DNA from: Apilactobacillus zhangqiuensis
Lineage (GTDB): Bacteria; Bacillota; Bacilli; Lactobacillales; Lactobacillaceae
Assembly (NCBI RefSeq): GCF_019656215.1
Contig: NZ_BPLK01000003.1
Span: forward strand, 248,001-312,000
Reading direction: 5' to 3'
DNA: 64,000 bases
Shown here in pieces: positions 51,835 to 61,811 of this stretch. A program made the position numbers and the translations under genes. The notes under the pieces were generated by a model. That model ran no database searches and was not told the origin of the DNA. It worked only from the letters and a program-made list of their open reading frames with translations. Within the stretch, counting starts at the first letter, position 1, and every line of letters starts with the position of its first letter.

Positions 51835-53952
51835 TTATTCCCCTTGCAATTTAAATATCCAGTGATTTCCTAATAATCCATATTTATATGATATCATACC
51901 CTGTTTTTGTGTGTTCACGTATGCTAAATTATTATCCTTTAATCTTTGCAGTGTTTCAACACTTGGATGGTGATAACGATTATTACGTCCCGCAGAAATT
52001 ATCGATAACTTCGGATGGATGAATTTTAAAAATGCATCACTGCTGGAGGTATCACTACCATGATGACCTAGCTTTAAATAATCCGCTTTTAGCATCGGAT
52101 ATTTTTGCATAATATCACTCTCACCACTTGATGGTAAGTCACCCATAAACAGCCAACTGCGATTTCCTTGCATTGTGCCCAAGACGACCGAGTCCTCGTT
52201 TTTACCAAGACCACTTTCAAACGGATGATAAATATCAAACGGAAAGTCAGGTAGCTTTTGGTTTGCTTTAATTAACACTAGTTTTGTTTTATTCAAATAA
52301 GGACGGATTTTTCTCATTATCGATGGATTGTTCTGCAAGCCGTCACCGACAATAATCCGGTCTACTTTTAAATCCGCCAAGATTGCGGAAACATCCCCCG
52401 TATGATCAGCATCCTGATGACTCAACACTAGATTATCAAGATGGTTAATACCGATACTCTTTAGATAATTAATCGACGTTTTTTCCGCCTGATAGGTCAC
52501 CTTACTGTTTTGCCCGCGTCCAAATTGCAACTTACCACCCGTATCAATCATGGTGATTGAATGGTTAAACGGCTCGCGAATTAAGATGCTATCACCCTGG
52601 CCAACATCGAAAAAAGATACCTCACCCTGCAATGGGTAGTGGATATACATAAATGTGATTAGATACATACATATTAGCATCGACACTCTTTTAAAACTCA
52701 CTCTATCTATTACCAACAAAGTCATTACCAATAATACTGTCGCCACATACAGGTTGGGTTTCCCAAAATTAATCTGTCCTGGCAAGGCACCTAACCAATT
52801 GACCGCAGTATCAAAACTGTTTAATATCACCGCCACCACCGAACTAACCCATCCAGCAACTGGATATGTAATGACCGCAATTAATATCATTGGCATAATT
52901 AGCGTCGAAAATAGCGGAATTACTAAATAGTTGGCTATCATCGTCAGCGCATGCCACTGAAATAGTTTGTAAATAATAAAGGGCAAACTGACCAAGTTCA
53001 TCATCACCGTTTGCTTAAGCGGTTTCATTTTATTCGTATAAATTAAACCGAATGCCAATGCATAACTTAATTGTGAACCAAATTGTAATAACATCTCTGG
53101 TTCAATTATTAAATTGGCCATCAGGGTAATCGAAAAGACATCCAAACTGCTTAAGCGTTTCTTTAGCATTAACGCAATAATCCTGATTTCAACCGTTAAT
53201 ATCGACCGCATCAACCCAATCGATGATCCAGCAATGACAAAGTACGTTGGTAAAAATATCAATGTAATCCACCGGGTCTTCTCCCGTGTCACACGGAATA
53301 ATCCCAGTATCATCCTCAACAGGTTCACGATGTAAAAGACATGCAAACCTGAGATACTAAACAAGTGAATGAGTCCCAGTGTTTTCACGCCTGATAGTTC
53401 ATCGTTGAAAGAATTATCCATGGCACCTAAAAACAAACTGCTGGCATAGAGGTTCAAGGGATGCGGTAATTGGTTCGTGTATTTTAGCATCAATGCGCGA
53501 AAAGAATGAAGACTACCAACGATTGAAAACCGATGTTGTTCTTCTACACTGTTTAACTGCTTAACCGTTAATCGACTGTAGATACCCATACTCTCATAAT
53601 ATTCTTTAGCATCAAACTGATTAAAGTTTCTAGCCTCATCAAATGGTTGAACAATCCCAGACACATTCATGACAATTGGCCTTGAATATTGCTTTACCCT
53701 CTTCGCGTCATTACTGTAGATCATTACCTGTTTACCGGTATCAGTAATAGTGCCGATACCATAGAACGAATCATCACTATACTTGATGTTATCCGGATAA
53801 ATCAAAACACTTTGAGTTATTGATTGTTGCCCATCTAATTGATTATCACGATTTTGTTTGTACCTATAACCGCAAACCAGACAAAAAATAACCACCAAAA
53901 TGGTGGTTATTTTTACTACTGTCGCGTTTTTTAATCGAATGATACGAATCAT
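51835..53952 (-). CDS. comEC: DNA internalisation channel ComEC
   Basis: Inner-membrane channel for transforming DNA. 705 aa from the first ATG: membrane helices, the ComEC competence domain with HLFSISGLHVFYIVN, and a C-terminal metallo-beta-lactamase-like domain with DVGQGDSILI, SHQDADHTGD and KLGHHGSDTSS (metal ligands present). The frame stays open 33 codons further to the comEB stop and encodes hydrophobic sequence resembling a normal ComEC N terminus, but with no ATG, GTG or TTG, so the real start is uncertain and no clear ribosome site precedes this ATG. Confidence 0.9.
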   Translation of the reverse strand: MIRIIRLKNATVVKITTILVVIFCLVCGYRYKQNRDNQLDGQQSITQSVLIYPDNIKYSDDSFYGIGTITDTGKQVMIYSNDAKRVKQYSRPIVMNVSGIVQPFDEARNFNQFDAKEYYESMGIYSRLTVKQLNSVEEQHRFSIVGSLHSFRALMLKYTNQLPHPLNLYASSLFLGAMDNSFNDELSGVKTLGLIHLFSISGLHVFYIVNLLRMILGLFRVTREKTRWITLIFLPTYFVIAGSSIGLMRSILTVEIRIIALMLKKRLSSLDVFSITLMANLIIEPEMLLQFGSQLSYALAFGLIYTNKMKPLKQTVMMNLVSLPFIIYKLFQWHALTMIANYLVIPLFSTLIMPMILIAVITYPVAGWVSSVVAVILNSFDTAVNWLGALPGQINFGKPNLYVATVLLVMTLLVIDRVSFKRVSMLICMYLITFMYIHYPLQGEVSFFDVGQGDSILIREPFNHSITMIDTGGKLQFGRGQNSKVTYQAEKTSINYLKSIGINHLDNLVLSHQDADHTGDVSAILADLKVDRIIVGDGLQNNPSIMRKIRPYLNKTKLVLIKANQKLPDFPFDIYHPFESGLGKNEDSVVLGTMQGNRSWLFMGDLPSSGESDIMQKYPMLKADYLKLGHHGSDTSSSDAFLKFIHPKLSIISAGRNNRYHHPSVETLQRLKDNNLAYVNTQKQGMISYKYGLLGNHWIFKLQGE

Positions 53953-54051
53953 CCATAGACAAAAAAGCAGTAAACCTAGCTTTAAATCACCAAAGAAAAT
54001 AATGCTTAATATTCCAATCGCAATCGATGGAAAAATATATAAATTATTAAT

Positions 54052-54531
54052 TTATTTTGGTAAATAAGAGCTAAATTCGATTTGTTTGATTGTTTCTTCG
54101 TCCAAGATTACTTGGTTCAATTCAACATTGTTTTGTTTAATTAATGACAATGCATATTCGTCATTGTGATAGTTTCTTAAATAGTTAATCTTTTTGATTC
54201 CCGCTTGTAATAATACTTTTGTACAAGGAAGGCATGGAAAATCAGTTACATAGATTTCTGAACCATCTGTGGATTCACCAAATTTGGCACACTGAGAAAT
54301 TGCATTCATTTCAGCGTGAATCGTTCTTAAGCAATGGCCATCTCGCATGTAACATCCTACATCAATACAGTGTTCATCACCCGCGACTGATCCGTTATAA
54401 CCACCGGCAATGATACGCTTATCTCTAACGATGGTGGCTCCAACAGAAAGTCGATTACAGGTTCCACGTGTTGAAAGTAATACAGCTTGTAGCATGAAAT
54501 ATTGATCCCATGGAATTCTGTGTTTAGTCAT
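54052..54531 (-). CDS. comEB: Deoxycytidylate deaminase family protein ComEB
   Basis: dCMP deaminase family, 159 aa, encoded in the comE operon of Firmicutes. Zinc/catalytic motif HAEMNAISQ (H and E near 73-75) and PCLPCTKVL; N terminus RIPWDQYFMLQAVLLSTRGTC in part is characteristic. Converts dCMP to dUMP; its link to transformation is by operon position. Its TAA stop is in frame with the comEC reading frame. Confidence 0.94.
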   Translation of the reverse strand: MTKHRIPWDQYFMLQAVLLSTRGTCNRLSVGATIVRDKRIIAGGYNGSVAGDEHCIDVGCYMRDGHCLRTIHAEMNAISQCAKFGESTDGSEIYVTDFPCLPCTKVLLQAGIKKINYLRNYHNDEYALSLIKQNNVELNQVILDEETIKQIEFSSYLPK

Positions 54532-54578
54532 AATTAATTACTCTCCCTCTTTTACTACTATTCATAGTATAGCAAAGA

Positions 54579-55244
54579 TTATACTTGTAAAGAATCTTTT
54601 AATCTTTCAAATGTCTTATCACCAAATCCACTAACTTGTTTTATCTCTTCAATTGAATGGAATCCATTGTGTTGATTTCTATAGTCAATTATCTTTTGGG
54701 CTTTCTTTTCACCGACACGATCAAGTTTTTGCAATTCGTTTAAATCTGCAGTATTTAAATTAACTTTAACGTTATTGGAACTACTGCTTGTACCACTTAC
54801 ACTGCTAGAAAATGAAGAACTCCCGGATGCACCCTTTTTATTAACAACGACGACATCTTGGTCGTTTAATACCTTAGCCAGGTTAACGTTTTGTTCGTCG
54901 GCATCCGCCTTGAAACCACCAGCCTCTTTAATTACGTAGGTTACTCGACTATTGGATGGAATTTGGTAGACGCCGGGATGCTTAACCTCTCCCTTAACAT
55001 CAATATACAAATTCTTGGTTGCAGTACTGCCATCATGGCCGACAGAAGATGAGGAAGCCACCACGCTACTTTGTTCTGAGTAATCTGTTGCAACGTTTCC
55101 AGTATCGTCGCTATTTTGATTCATAATTAAAATAATAACTAACCCTAAACTAAACGAAATTAATAACAAACCAATCAAAATTTTATATGCATGTTCATCA
55201 ATAATTCCTTTTATTTGCGCCGAAAAATCTAATATCTTATTCAC
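54579..55244 (-). CDS. comEA: Competence DNA receptor ComEA
   Basis: Membrane-anchored DNA-binding protein for uptake. 221 aa, GTG start with AAAGGAGG upstream. One membrane helix (about 20-42), a Ser-rich linker, SLBB domain (YIDVKGEVKHPGVYQ), a second Ser-rich linker, and C-terminal double helix-hairpin-helix (VNLNTADLNELQKLDRVG, VSGFGDKTFERL). Followed by comEB and comEC in the classical order. Confidence 0.95.
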   Translation of the reverse strand: MNKILDFSAQIKGIIDEHAYKILIGLLLISFSLGLVIILIMNQNSDDTGNVATDYSEQSSVVASSSSVGHDGSTATKNLYIDVKGEVKHPGVYQIPSNSRVTYVIKEAGGFKADADEQNVNLAKVLNDQDVVVVNKKGASGSSSFSSSVSGTSSSSNNVKVNLNTADLNELQKLDRVGEKKAQKIIDYRNQHNGFHSIEEIKQVSGFGDKTFERLKDSLQV

Positions 55245-55274
55245 CTTTTCCTCCTTTCCAAAAACTAGATACGA

Positions 55275-55310
55275 AAAAAGGAATGTAATTTATTCAATTA
55301 CATTCCTTTT
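55275..55310 (-). terminator. Terminator of the PDZ-Lon protease gene
   Basis: GGAATGTAATT pairs with AATTACATTCC around a TATTC loop, flanked by A/T runs, just after the stop at 55310 and before comEA. Confidence 0.92.
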
Positions 55311-56359
55311 TATTTTATTTTTTTCAATGCATTTAAAGCATCGCTAAATGACGTTACCGGAATAACTTTCATGTTTGGTGCATACTTCTTAGCTGTCTTA
55401 ACAGCTAGTTGGTAATTGGTCATATGTTGATCTTCATACTTAAGAACTTCTTTGGTTGGTTTAACATATGGCGCTAAGAAATACTTAGCTCCAGCATCCC
55501 TGGCAGCAATAATTTTCTTATCAATTCCGCCAATTTCACCAACATTTCCGTTTTCATCAATCGTACCTGTTCCGGCAATGTTTTGTGAATGTCTGATGTT
55601 TTGTTGAGTTAGTTGGCCATAGATTTGAAGTGAGAACATTAGTCCTGCTGATGGTCCACCAACGGCACCCGGATTTACCTTAATCGGAATCTTGGTAGAA
55701 ACCTGATTATCATCTGATAAAATAATTCCAATTCCGGCTTGATTAGTCCCAGCTAGCTTATAAAGTTTTCTAGTGATTTGAATTTTTTTATTGTTACGGT
55801 AAACGGTCAGAGTCATTTTAGAGCCAATCTTTTTAGACTTAACATAATTTCTAAACTGTGCTGAACTCTTAAATTGATGACCATTCAATGAAATAATCGA
55901 ATCACCTGCTTTAACCTGGTTATAGAAATTAGAGTTACTATCAACAGCTAAAACATAAATACCACGATATTTTAAATGAACGTCTTTTTTGGCGTAATGA
56001 AATGCGTTGTAAATCGCATTGTTAATGGCACTTTCCATGTAAACATTTTGCAAGTTCATGTAGCTTTGTTGGTCTTGATTACCAGTTACATCGCTAATAC
56101 TTTCAATTGTTTGGTGTGGATTAAACTTTGCAACAACATATGAAGCAATGGATGCCTGTGATTCGCTCACAGTGGTAAACATAAATTTACCCTTAAATTT
56201 GTCGTTATGTCCTTTTATTGAAACAACTGGTTTTAAATTTGGAGATGTTCCAGGACTTTCGATATATTTTGGTAAAAATGGAATATTAATGATAATCGCA
56301 ATTGCTGCAATTGCCACGAACAGTGCGATTAATTTCTTTTGGCCTTTTTTCTTTAACAT
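55310..56359 (-). CDS. PDZ-domain Lon-like serine protease (YlbL/SepM family)
   Basis: 349-aa membrane-anchored protease: helix at about 9-29, PDZ domain (about 125-200; GIYVLAVDSNSNFYNQVKAG in part), Lon-type Ser/Lys dyad S237 (GGPSAGLMF) and K282 (GGIDKK). In streptococci the homologue SepM trims a competence pheromone, in Bacillus YlbL degrades a cell-division inhibitor; which applies here is unknown. Its ATG overlaps the coaD stop (TAATG), so translation is coupled. Confidence 0.93.
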   Translation of the reverse strand: MLKKKGQKKLIALFVAIAAIAIIINIPFLPKYIESPGTSPNLKPVVSIKGHNDKFKGKFMFTTVSESQASIASYVVAKFNPHQTIESISDVTGNQDQQSYMNLQNVYMESAINNAIYNAFHYAKKDVHLKYRGIYVLAVDSNSNFYNQVKAGDSIISLNGHQFKSSAQFRNYVKSKKIGSKMTLTVYRNNKKIQITRKLYKLAGTNQAGIGIILSDDNQVSTKIPIKVNPGAVGGPSAGLMFSLQIYGQLTQQNIRHSQNIAGTGTIDENGNVGEIGGIDKKIIAARDAGAKYFLAPYVKPTKEVLKYEDQHMTNYQLAVKTAKKYAPNMKVIPVTSFSDALNALKKIK

Positions 56360-56835
56360 TAGCTCAACTTCTCTTTCAATGCCTTAGCAACGTTTTGTGG
56401 TACATAAGGTGTGATGTCACCGCCGAAATGAGCAATCTCCTTAATCAAACTGGATGAAACAGATTGAAATTCTGGACGTGTAATTAAAAATACTGATTCA
56501 ATCTCGTTATCCAAATTGTAATTCATTGATGCAATTGAACTTTCTGCATTAAAATCACTGGAATTGCGAAGTCCTCTAACAATTACAGTTGCTCCAACTT
56601 GATTGGCAAGTTCTACTGTTAAACCATCTGCTGAGGTCACTGAAACATTTTCAATTTCTTTAATGTTGGGTTTAATGAGACTCATTCTTTCATCATAACT
56701 AAAGACACCATTTTTGCTGGTGTTTTTTGCCACAGTAACTACGACCTCATCAAACATCTTACTGGCGCGCTTAATTAGATCTAGATGTCCCTTAGTCAAT
56801 GGGTCGAAGCTTCCCGGGAAGATTGCCTTTGTCAT
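56359..56835 (-). CDS. coaD: Phosphopantetheine adenylyltransferase
   Basis: Penultimate step of coenzyme A synthesis. 158 aa: AIFPGSFDPLTKGHLDLI (contains the TxGH nucleotidyltransferase motif), RGLRNSSDFNAE and SVSSSLIKEIAHFGGDI. Normal length. Two bases after rsmD, as in most Firmicutes; overlaps the protease gene by one base. Confidence 0.97.
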   Translation of the reverse strand: MTKAIFPGSFDPLTKGHLDLIKRASKMFDEVVVTVAKNTSKNGVFSYDERMSLIKPNIKEIENVSVTSADGLTVELANQVGATVIVRGLRNSSDFNAESSIASMNYNLDNEIESVFLITRPEFQSVSSSLIKEIAHFGGDITPYVPQNVAKALKEKLS

Positions 56836-56837
56836 AA

Positions 56838-57395
56838 CTATCCCCTCTTTATTCTGTAAATAGAAATAATAGTAATTCCGTATTTCTTTTGTTTAATCAA
56901 ATCATATCCATCTACATCATCTTGTAAAACAACGTTATCATCGGTTTCACAAATAACGATTCCATCTTCATTAAGTAGGTCATTATCTTTAATGATATGT
57001 AGTTGGTCGACCATCTTTTGGTCTTTGTATGGTGGATCCAAGAAAATATAATCAAATTTGTCGTTTTGTTCAGCAAAACGATTTAATGCCATATCAGAAT
57101 CCATCTTGTAAATTCTGAAAGCATCCATTTCCTTGGTCATCTTAACGTTTTCTTTAATCGTTTTAATCGCTAGGTATTGGTGGTCAACTAAAACAGCACT
57201 ATCGATTCCTCTAGATACTGCTTCGATTGCAACCGAACCAGAACCTGCGTATAAATCTAAAAATGAACCACCCTTAAAAAATGGACCAATCATATTGAAT
57301 AAGGATTCCTTCACTTTATCGGTTGTTGGTCTTGTCTTACTACCTGGCACAGGTTTAAGGCTACGACTACCAAATTTACCTGAAACAACTCTCAT
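56838..57395 (-). CDS. rsmD: 16S rRNA (guanine(966)-N2)-methyltransferase
   Basis: Modifies G966 of 16S rRNA. 185 aa: RVVSGKFGSRSLKPVPG, RPTTDKVKESLFNMI, SAM site FLDLYAGSGSVAIEAVSRG, and DPPYKD (N2-guanine motif). ATG follows AAGGAG. Lies between ylbG and coaD. Confidence 0.96.
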   Translation of the reverse strand: MRVVSGKFGSRSLKPVPGSKTRPTTDKVKESLFNMIGPFFKGGSFLDLYAGSGSVAIEAVSRGIDSAVLVDHQYLAIKTIKENVKMTKEMDAFRIYKMDSDMALNRFAEQNDKFDYIFLDPPYKDQKMVDQLHIIKDNDLLNEDGIVICETDDNVVLQDDVDGYDLIKQKKYGITIISIYRIKRG

Positions 57396-57408
57396 TTATT
57401 CAAACTCC

Positions 57409-57687
57409 TTAATAATCTTCATCATCATCGACATCTTCAAAATCACCTTCAAGAGATAGTTCACTTGAAAGTTGTTCGTAAGGTGTCTCTTCAATTTTCT
57501 TCACAATTTTTAAACTACCTATTTTTTCTTTAATCCAATCATAGTTATCTGAGTTCACATACATAACCACGTAGTGCATTTTTTGTGAGACATAATATAT
57601 TAAGCCATACTTCTTTAATTGTCTGACTTGCTTAGTCGAATAAACATAAACAATTAGGCTTTTTCTATTTTCGATTGTATCTGTCAA
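57409..57687 (-). CDS. ylbG: DUF2129/UPF0298 protein YlbG
   Basis: 92-aa small protein: IVYVYSTKQVRQLKKYGLIYYVSQKMHYVVMYV in pieces is characteristic of YlbG, followed by an acidic tail rich in Asp/Glu. TTG start at 57687 with GGAGGG upstream. Function unknown; neighbours ftsW and rsmD as in B. subtilis. Confidence 0.92.
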   Translation of the reverse strand: MTDTIENRKSLIVYVYSTKQVRQLKKYGLIYYVSQKMHYVVMYVNSDNYDWIKEKIGSLKIVKKIEETPYEQLSSELSLEGDFEDVDDDEDY

Positions 57688-57705
57688 AAAATTCCCTCCA
57701 CTTTA

Positions 57706-58917
57706 CTAACGGATTCTTCTAGTTTTTTGTGATTTTTGTTTAGCACTAATTACTAAAATCATTCCAATACATAATGCCAAGGTTAACATACTTGATCCAC
57801 CATAACTAATAAATGGGAAAGTAACACCGGTGATTGGTAGTAAACCAATTACACCACCGACGTTGAAGTATGCTTGCACTAGCATGTATGTTCCAACACC
57901 ATAGCAAATTAAAGTATCATATGTACTTCTTGAACGGATTCCTAGTTGAAATGATCTAACAATAATTGTAAGTAATAGGAATAATATGAACAATACCCCA
58001 ATTAGTCCTAATTCTTCAGCAATAATAGCCATGATAAAATCGGTATTGGGTTCAGGAAGATAACCAGTTTTTTGAATACTGTTTCCTAAACCAACACCAA
58101 AGATTCCACCATTACTCAAGGCGTAGTAGGAATTAACCAATTGTTGTCCAATTCCATTAGCATATTTAAACGGATTACTGTAAGCAGTGATACGTTGGAT
58201 TTGATAAATACTTGTTCCATCTTTAAACACGAAAGACAATATTTTTAGTGATATCCATCCGAATAGTAATCCAGCAGATGTAAGTAATGTTGCACCTCGC
58301 CAATTAACTCCGGATCCAAATAGGATGGCAAACATAATCGCTAAATTAATAACGGTACCACCCAAGTCGGGTTGGATAAAAACAAGGAACAACATAACGA
58401 TGATTGAAAAAACTTGCACATGCGTTCTTGATTTTTCACCATTAATGACTCGATTTTCTCTAGAAGCCAAGAATTGAGACATTCTTAAAATGATATAAAC
58501 CTTGGCAACTTCAGCTGGTTGAACATGCAAAGGTCCAATTGGAATCCATCCAGCAGACCCGTTAACAGAATGTCCAAATGCTTTTAACAAGATCAAAGCA
58601 AAGAATAATGCAAAAAAGAAGTAACCTAAAAATTTAGGTTTTCTAACGAATTGATTATCCCCAGCTAAACAAATTAAAATAATAACTAAACTAACTACCA
58701 CAAACATGCTTTGCTTGATTAAGTATCCAGTTGGCGTCCCACCAATTTGAGTTGCAACGTTTGAACTGGCTGAATAGACCATGATGATTCCAATTACTGA
58801 TAGTAGTAGAAACGGAATGAAAATATAGTAGTCCATTGCATCAATATTAAATTTCATTCTTTTTAAGTGCTCTGACATATGCCACTTGTGCCAATACTTG
58901 ACGAATATGCGTATCAT
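57706..58917 (-). CDS. ftsW: Lipid-II polymerase FtsW (SEDS family)
   Basis: Septal peptidoglycan glycosyltransferase. I use the ATG at 58917 (403 aa, MIRIFVKYWHKWHMSEHLKR) because GGAGATG lies upstream. About ten membrane helices; SEDS signatures include VQPAEVAKVYIILRMS, FIQPDLGGT (catalytic Asp region) and PITGVTFPFISYGGSS near the end. The position next to ylbG argues for FtsW over RodA. Confidence 0.93.
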   Translation of the reverse strand: MIRIFVKYWHKWHMSEHLKRMKFNIDAMDYYIFIPFLLLSVIGIIMVYSASSNVATQIGGTPTGYLIKQSMFVVVSLVIILICLAGDNQFVRKPKFLGYFFFALFFALILLKAFGHSVNGSAGWIPIGPLHVQPAEVAKVYIILRMSQFLASRENRVINGEKSRTHVQVFSIIVMLFLVFIQPDLGGTVINLAIMFAILFGSGVNWRGATLLTSAGLLFGWISLKILSFVFKDGTSIYQIQRITAYSNPFKYANGIGQQLVNSYYALSNGGIFGVGLGNSIQKTGYLPEPNTDFIMAIIAEELGLIGVLFILFLLLTIIVRSFQLGIRSRSTYDTLICYGVGTYMLVQAYFNVGGVIGLLPITGVTFPFISYGGSSMLTLALCIGMILVISAKQKSQKTRRIR

Positions 58918-59003
58918 ATTTTTTACATCTCCAACGTAACCTTTTAATATAACTAACATTATAGCATATCTAAACTATTTGCTTTAGTATTTTAAAGCTA
59001 ACA

Positions 59004-59036
59004 AAAAAGGATGGACAAAATGTCCATCCTTTTTAT
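59004..59036 (-). terminator. Terminator of typA
   Basis: AAAAAGGATGGACA and TGTCCATCCTTTTT form a perfect 14-bp stem with an AAA loop; on the minus strand it ends in T run. Fifteen bases after the typA stop. Confidence 0.92.
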
Positions 59037-59050
59037 TTAACGTAAAAGTA

Positions 59051-60889
59051 TTAGCTGTTGTGGCGCTTGCGCTTAGCTTGCTTTTCACGTTCATTAGTGT
59101 TTAGAATTTCTTTTCTTAGACGAACGTTTTCTGGAGTTACTTCACAAAGTTCATCTTCGTTCAAGAATTCTAGTGATTCTTCTAGAGTTAAGTGTTGTGG
59201 TTCCTTAATCTTAGCAGTTTCATCCTTAGCAGAAGCACGAACGTTAGTCATTTGCTTACCCTTAGTGATGTTAACTGAGATATCGTTGTCACGACTGTTC
59301 TTACCAACAATCATACCTTCGTATACTTCAGTACCTGGATCTACGAAGATAGTACCACGATCTTCGATACCCATAGTAGCGTAAGTAGTAGTCTTACCTT
59401 CGTTAATTGAAACTAAGGCACCATTTCTTCTACCAGGGTTCCAGTTCTTGATAACTGGTTGGTAACTATCGAATGTGTGGTTCATAATACCGTAACCACG
59501 AGTGATTGATAGGAATTCAGTTGAGTAACCAATCAAACCACGAGAAGGTGCAAGGAATGTCAAACGAGTTTGACCGTTTCCAACACTTTCCATGTTTTGC
59601 ATGTTACCTTTTCTTTCTGATAATGTTTGGATGATAGTACCTGAGTATTCATCAGGAGTATCGATTTGAACTGATTCGAATGGTTCACATTGTTCACCAT
59701 CAACTTCTCTAATAATAACTTGTGGACGAGAAACTTGTAGTTCGTAGCCTTCACGTCTTAAGTTTTCAATTAAGATTGATAAGTGAAGTTCACCACGACC
59801 AGATACAGTCCATGAACCTGGTTGATCAGTTTCTTCAACACGTAGAGAAACATCAGTGTGTAGTTCTCTTTCTAGACGGTCTTGTAGTTGACGAGCAGTA
59901 ACAAACTTACCTTCTTTACCAGCAAATGGTGAAGTGTTTGTACCGAAAGTCATTTGTAGAGTTGGTTCGTCAATTCTTAGGATTGGTAGAGCTTCTTGGT
60001 TAGATGGATCTACAACAGATTCACCAACGTTAATTTCTTCCATACCTGAAACGGCGATTAAGTCACCAGCTTTAGCTTCGTTGATATCTAATTTCTTTAG
60101 ACCAAAGAATCCCATAAGCTTAGTAACACGGAAGTTTTGAGTTGAACCATCAAGTTTCATAACAGTAACGCTGTCCCCAACCTTGATAGTACCTCTAAAT
60201 ACACGACCAATACCGATACGACCAACGAAATCATCATAATCAAGCATAGCAACTTGGAATTGTAATGGTTCGTCTGAGTTGTCGATAGGAGCAGGAATAG
60301 CCTTAATGATAGTGTCAAATACAGGCTTCATAGTGTGTTCTTGAGTTGATAGGTCTTCATCATAACTTGAAGTACCGTTCATAGCTGAAGTGTAGATAAC
60401 AGGGAAGTCTAGTTGTTCATCATCAGCACCTAATTCGATGAATAGGTCCAATACTTCATCAACTACTTCACTAGGACGTGAACCTGGACGGTCAACCTTG
60501 TTAATAACAACAACTGGAGTTAGGTGTTGGTCTAAAGCTTTCTTTAGAACGAAACGAGTTTGTGGCATAGTTCCTTCAAAAGCATCAACAACTAGTAGAA
60601 CACCATCAACCATTCGCATGATACGTTCAACTTCTCCACCGAAGTCAGCATGTCCTGGTGTATCCAAGATGTTAATTTGTTTGTCTTGGTATCTAACGGC
60701 AGTATTCTTTGAAAGGATTGTGATACCACGTTCCTTTTCAATATCGTTAGTATCCATGGCACGATCATCAATTTGAACGTGTTCGTCTAAAGTATCTGAT
60801 TGCTTTAGTAATTCGTTAACCAAAGTTGTCTTACCGTGGTCAACGTGGGCAATAATAGCAATATTTCTAATATCGTCTCTTGTCTTCAT
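59051..60889 (-). CDS. typA: Ribosome-associated GTPase TypA/BipA
   Basis: Stress-related translational GTPase. ATG at 60889 (AAGGAA upstream) gives 612 aa, [21 protein letters not shown]1 [31 protein letters not shown] (typical of TypA), and the TypA-specific C-terminal domain ([15 protein letters not shown]). Related to LepA at 284 but distinct. Own transcript bounded by terminators on both sides. Confidence 0.97.
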   Translation of the reverse strand: MKTRDDIRNIAIIAHVDHGKTTLVNELLKQSDTLDEHVQIDDRAMDTNDIEKERGITILSKNTAVRYQDKQINILDTPGHADFGGEVERIMRMVDGVLLVVDAFEGTMPQTRFVLKKALDQHLTPVVVINKVDRPGSRPSEVVDEVLDLFIELGADDEQLDFPVIYTSAMNGTSSYDEDLSTQEHTMKPVFDTIIKAIPAPIDNSDEPLQFQVAMLDYDDFVGRIGIGRVFRGTIKVGDSVTVMKLDGSTQNFRVTKLMGFFGLKKLDINEAKAGDLIAVSGMEEINVGESVVDPSNQEALPILRIDEPTLQMTFGTNTSPFAGKEGKFVTARQLQDRLERELHTDVSLRVEETDQPGSWTVSGRGELHLSILIENLRREGYELQVSRPQVIIREVDGEQCEPFESVQIDTPDEYSGTIIQTLSERKGNMQNMESVGNGQTRLTFLAPSRGLIGYSTEFLSITRGYGIMNHTFDSYQPVIKNWNPGRRNGALVSINEGKTTTYATMGIEDRGTIFVDPGTEVYEGMIVGKNSRDNDISVNITKGKQMTNVRASAKDETAKIKEPQHLTLEESLEFLNEDELCEVTPENVRLRKEILNTNEREKQAKRKRHNS

Positions 60890-60983
60890 TATTAGTTTCC
60901 TTCCCTTCGAAGCATAAATATTTGTTTCTTTAATACTTAGCAACTCGGACCAAGTTTATTACATTAAATAATTAAATTTGCAT

Positions 60984-61008
60984 AAAAAAACTGTGACATC
61001 AGTCACAG
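60984..61008 (-). terminator. Terminator of the inositol-phosphatase operon, overlapping its stop codon
   Basis: CTGTGAC and GTCACAG (60991-61008, loop ATCA) form the stem; seven T follow on the minus strand. The upstream arm encodes the last codons and the TGA lies in the loop. Confidence 0.88.
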
Positions 61009-61790
61009 TCAGAACCGTACTTAACAATATTAAGTATGTCCTTTTGTGCAATCTTCGTCGCTACCAATACAATGTCTGATGATACCACATCAATTATATT
61101 TCCGTCAATATCCGACACCTTAATACCAAGCGTATCACAAAGCACCTTTCCAGCTGCAATGTCCCACGGCTTTAAAGTAGAAATGTATCCCACTAATTCA
61201 CCTTTTAGCACCGCAATAATCTGGATACCGGCACTTCCGTATATCCTGGCACCTTCACTAGCTTTAGAGATTGCTTGCATGTTTTTCTCATTATTTATTA
61301 ATAATGGTCCGCTTAGTCCCATTAAACCTTCTGATAAAGAAATATCTTCAGGTGGATTAATTTCTGTATCATTTTCATAAACTTTACCATCCCAATTGTG
61401 ATAAAGTTTGTCATTCATAACATCTAAAATATAGCCAAGCTCTTCTTGTCCATCGATGTATAGGGCCAGCATTATCGCAAAATGATTGTGCTGTTTAACA
61501 AAGTTCATCGTCCCATCAATCGGATCTACTATCCATACGTGACCATCTAGATTAGTAACTTCATCTCCAAAGCCCTCTTCTCCTAAAATATGGGCCTTTT
61601 GATCAAAATCCCTAATCTTTTTGATGAAAAACTGTTCGTTTGATTTATCAACATCGGTGACCAAATCAGTTCGACTCGACTTAGTGGAAACGTCATGAAT
61701 TTGATTAAGTGAACTGACAGTAAATTCACGAATTTCTTTAAACCAAGATTGAATGGCCTCGTCTGCATTTTTTAACCATAAATCATTCAT
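60999..61790 (-). CDS. Inositol monophosphatase family phosphatase
   Basis: Mg-dependent phosphatase of the IMPase/SuhB/CysQ superfamily, 263 aa. Metal-site motifs: ILGEEGFGDE (Glu), WIVDPIDGTMNFVKQ and LKPWDIAAGKVLC are all present. Substrate unknown; could be inositol phosphates, PAP or sugar phosphates. Third gene of the minus-strand unit with yktA and the LDH-like gene. Confidence 0.92.
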   Translation of the reverse strand: MNDLWLKNADEAIQSWFKEIREFTVSSLNQIHDVSTKSSRTDLVTDVDKSNEQFFIKKIRDFDQKAHILGEEGFGDEVTNLDGHVWIVDPIDGTMNFVKQHNHFAIMLALYIDGQEELGYILDVMNDKLYHNWDGKVYENDTEINPPEDISLSEGLMGLSGPLLINNEKNMQAISKASEGARIYGSAGIQIIAVLKGELVGYISTLKPWDIAAGKVLCDTLGIKVSDIDGNIIDVVSSDIVLVATKIAQKDILNIVKYGSDCD

Positions 61791-61811
61791 ACATATCTTC
61801 CTTAAAACAAA

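Noticed and set aside
55261-55290. Possible ComX/cin-box upstream of comEA (GATACGAA)
   Set aside because: The TACGAA core is on the strand opposite to comEA, matches only partly, and overlaps the terminator of the preceding gene.
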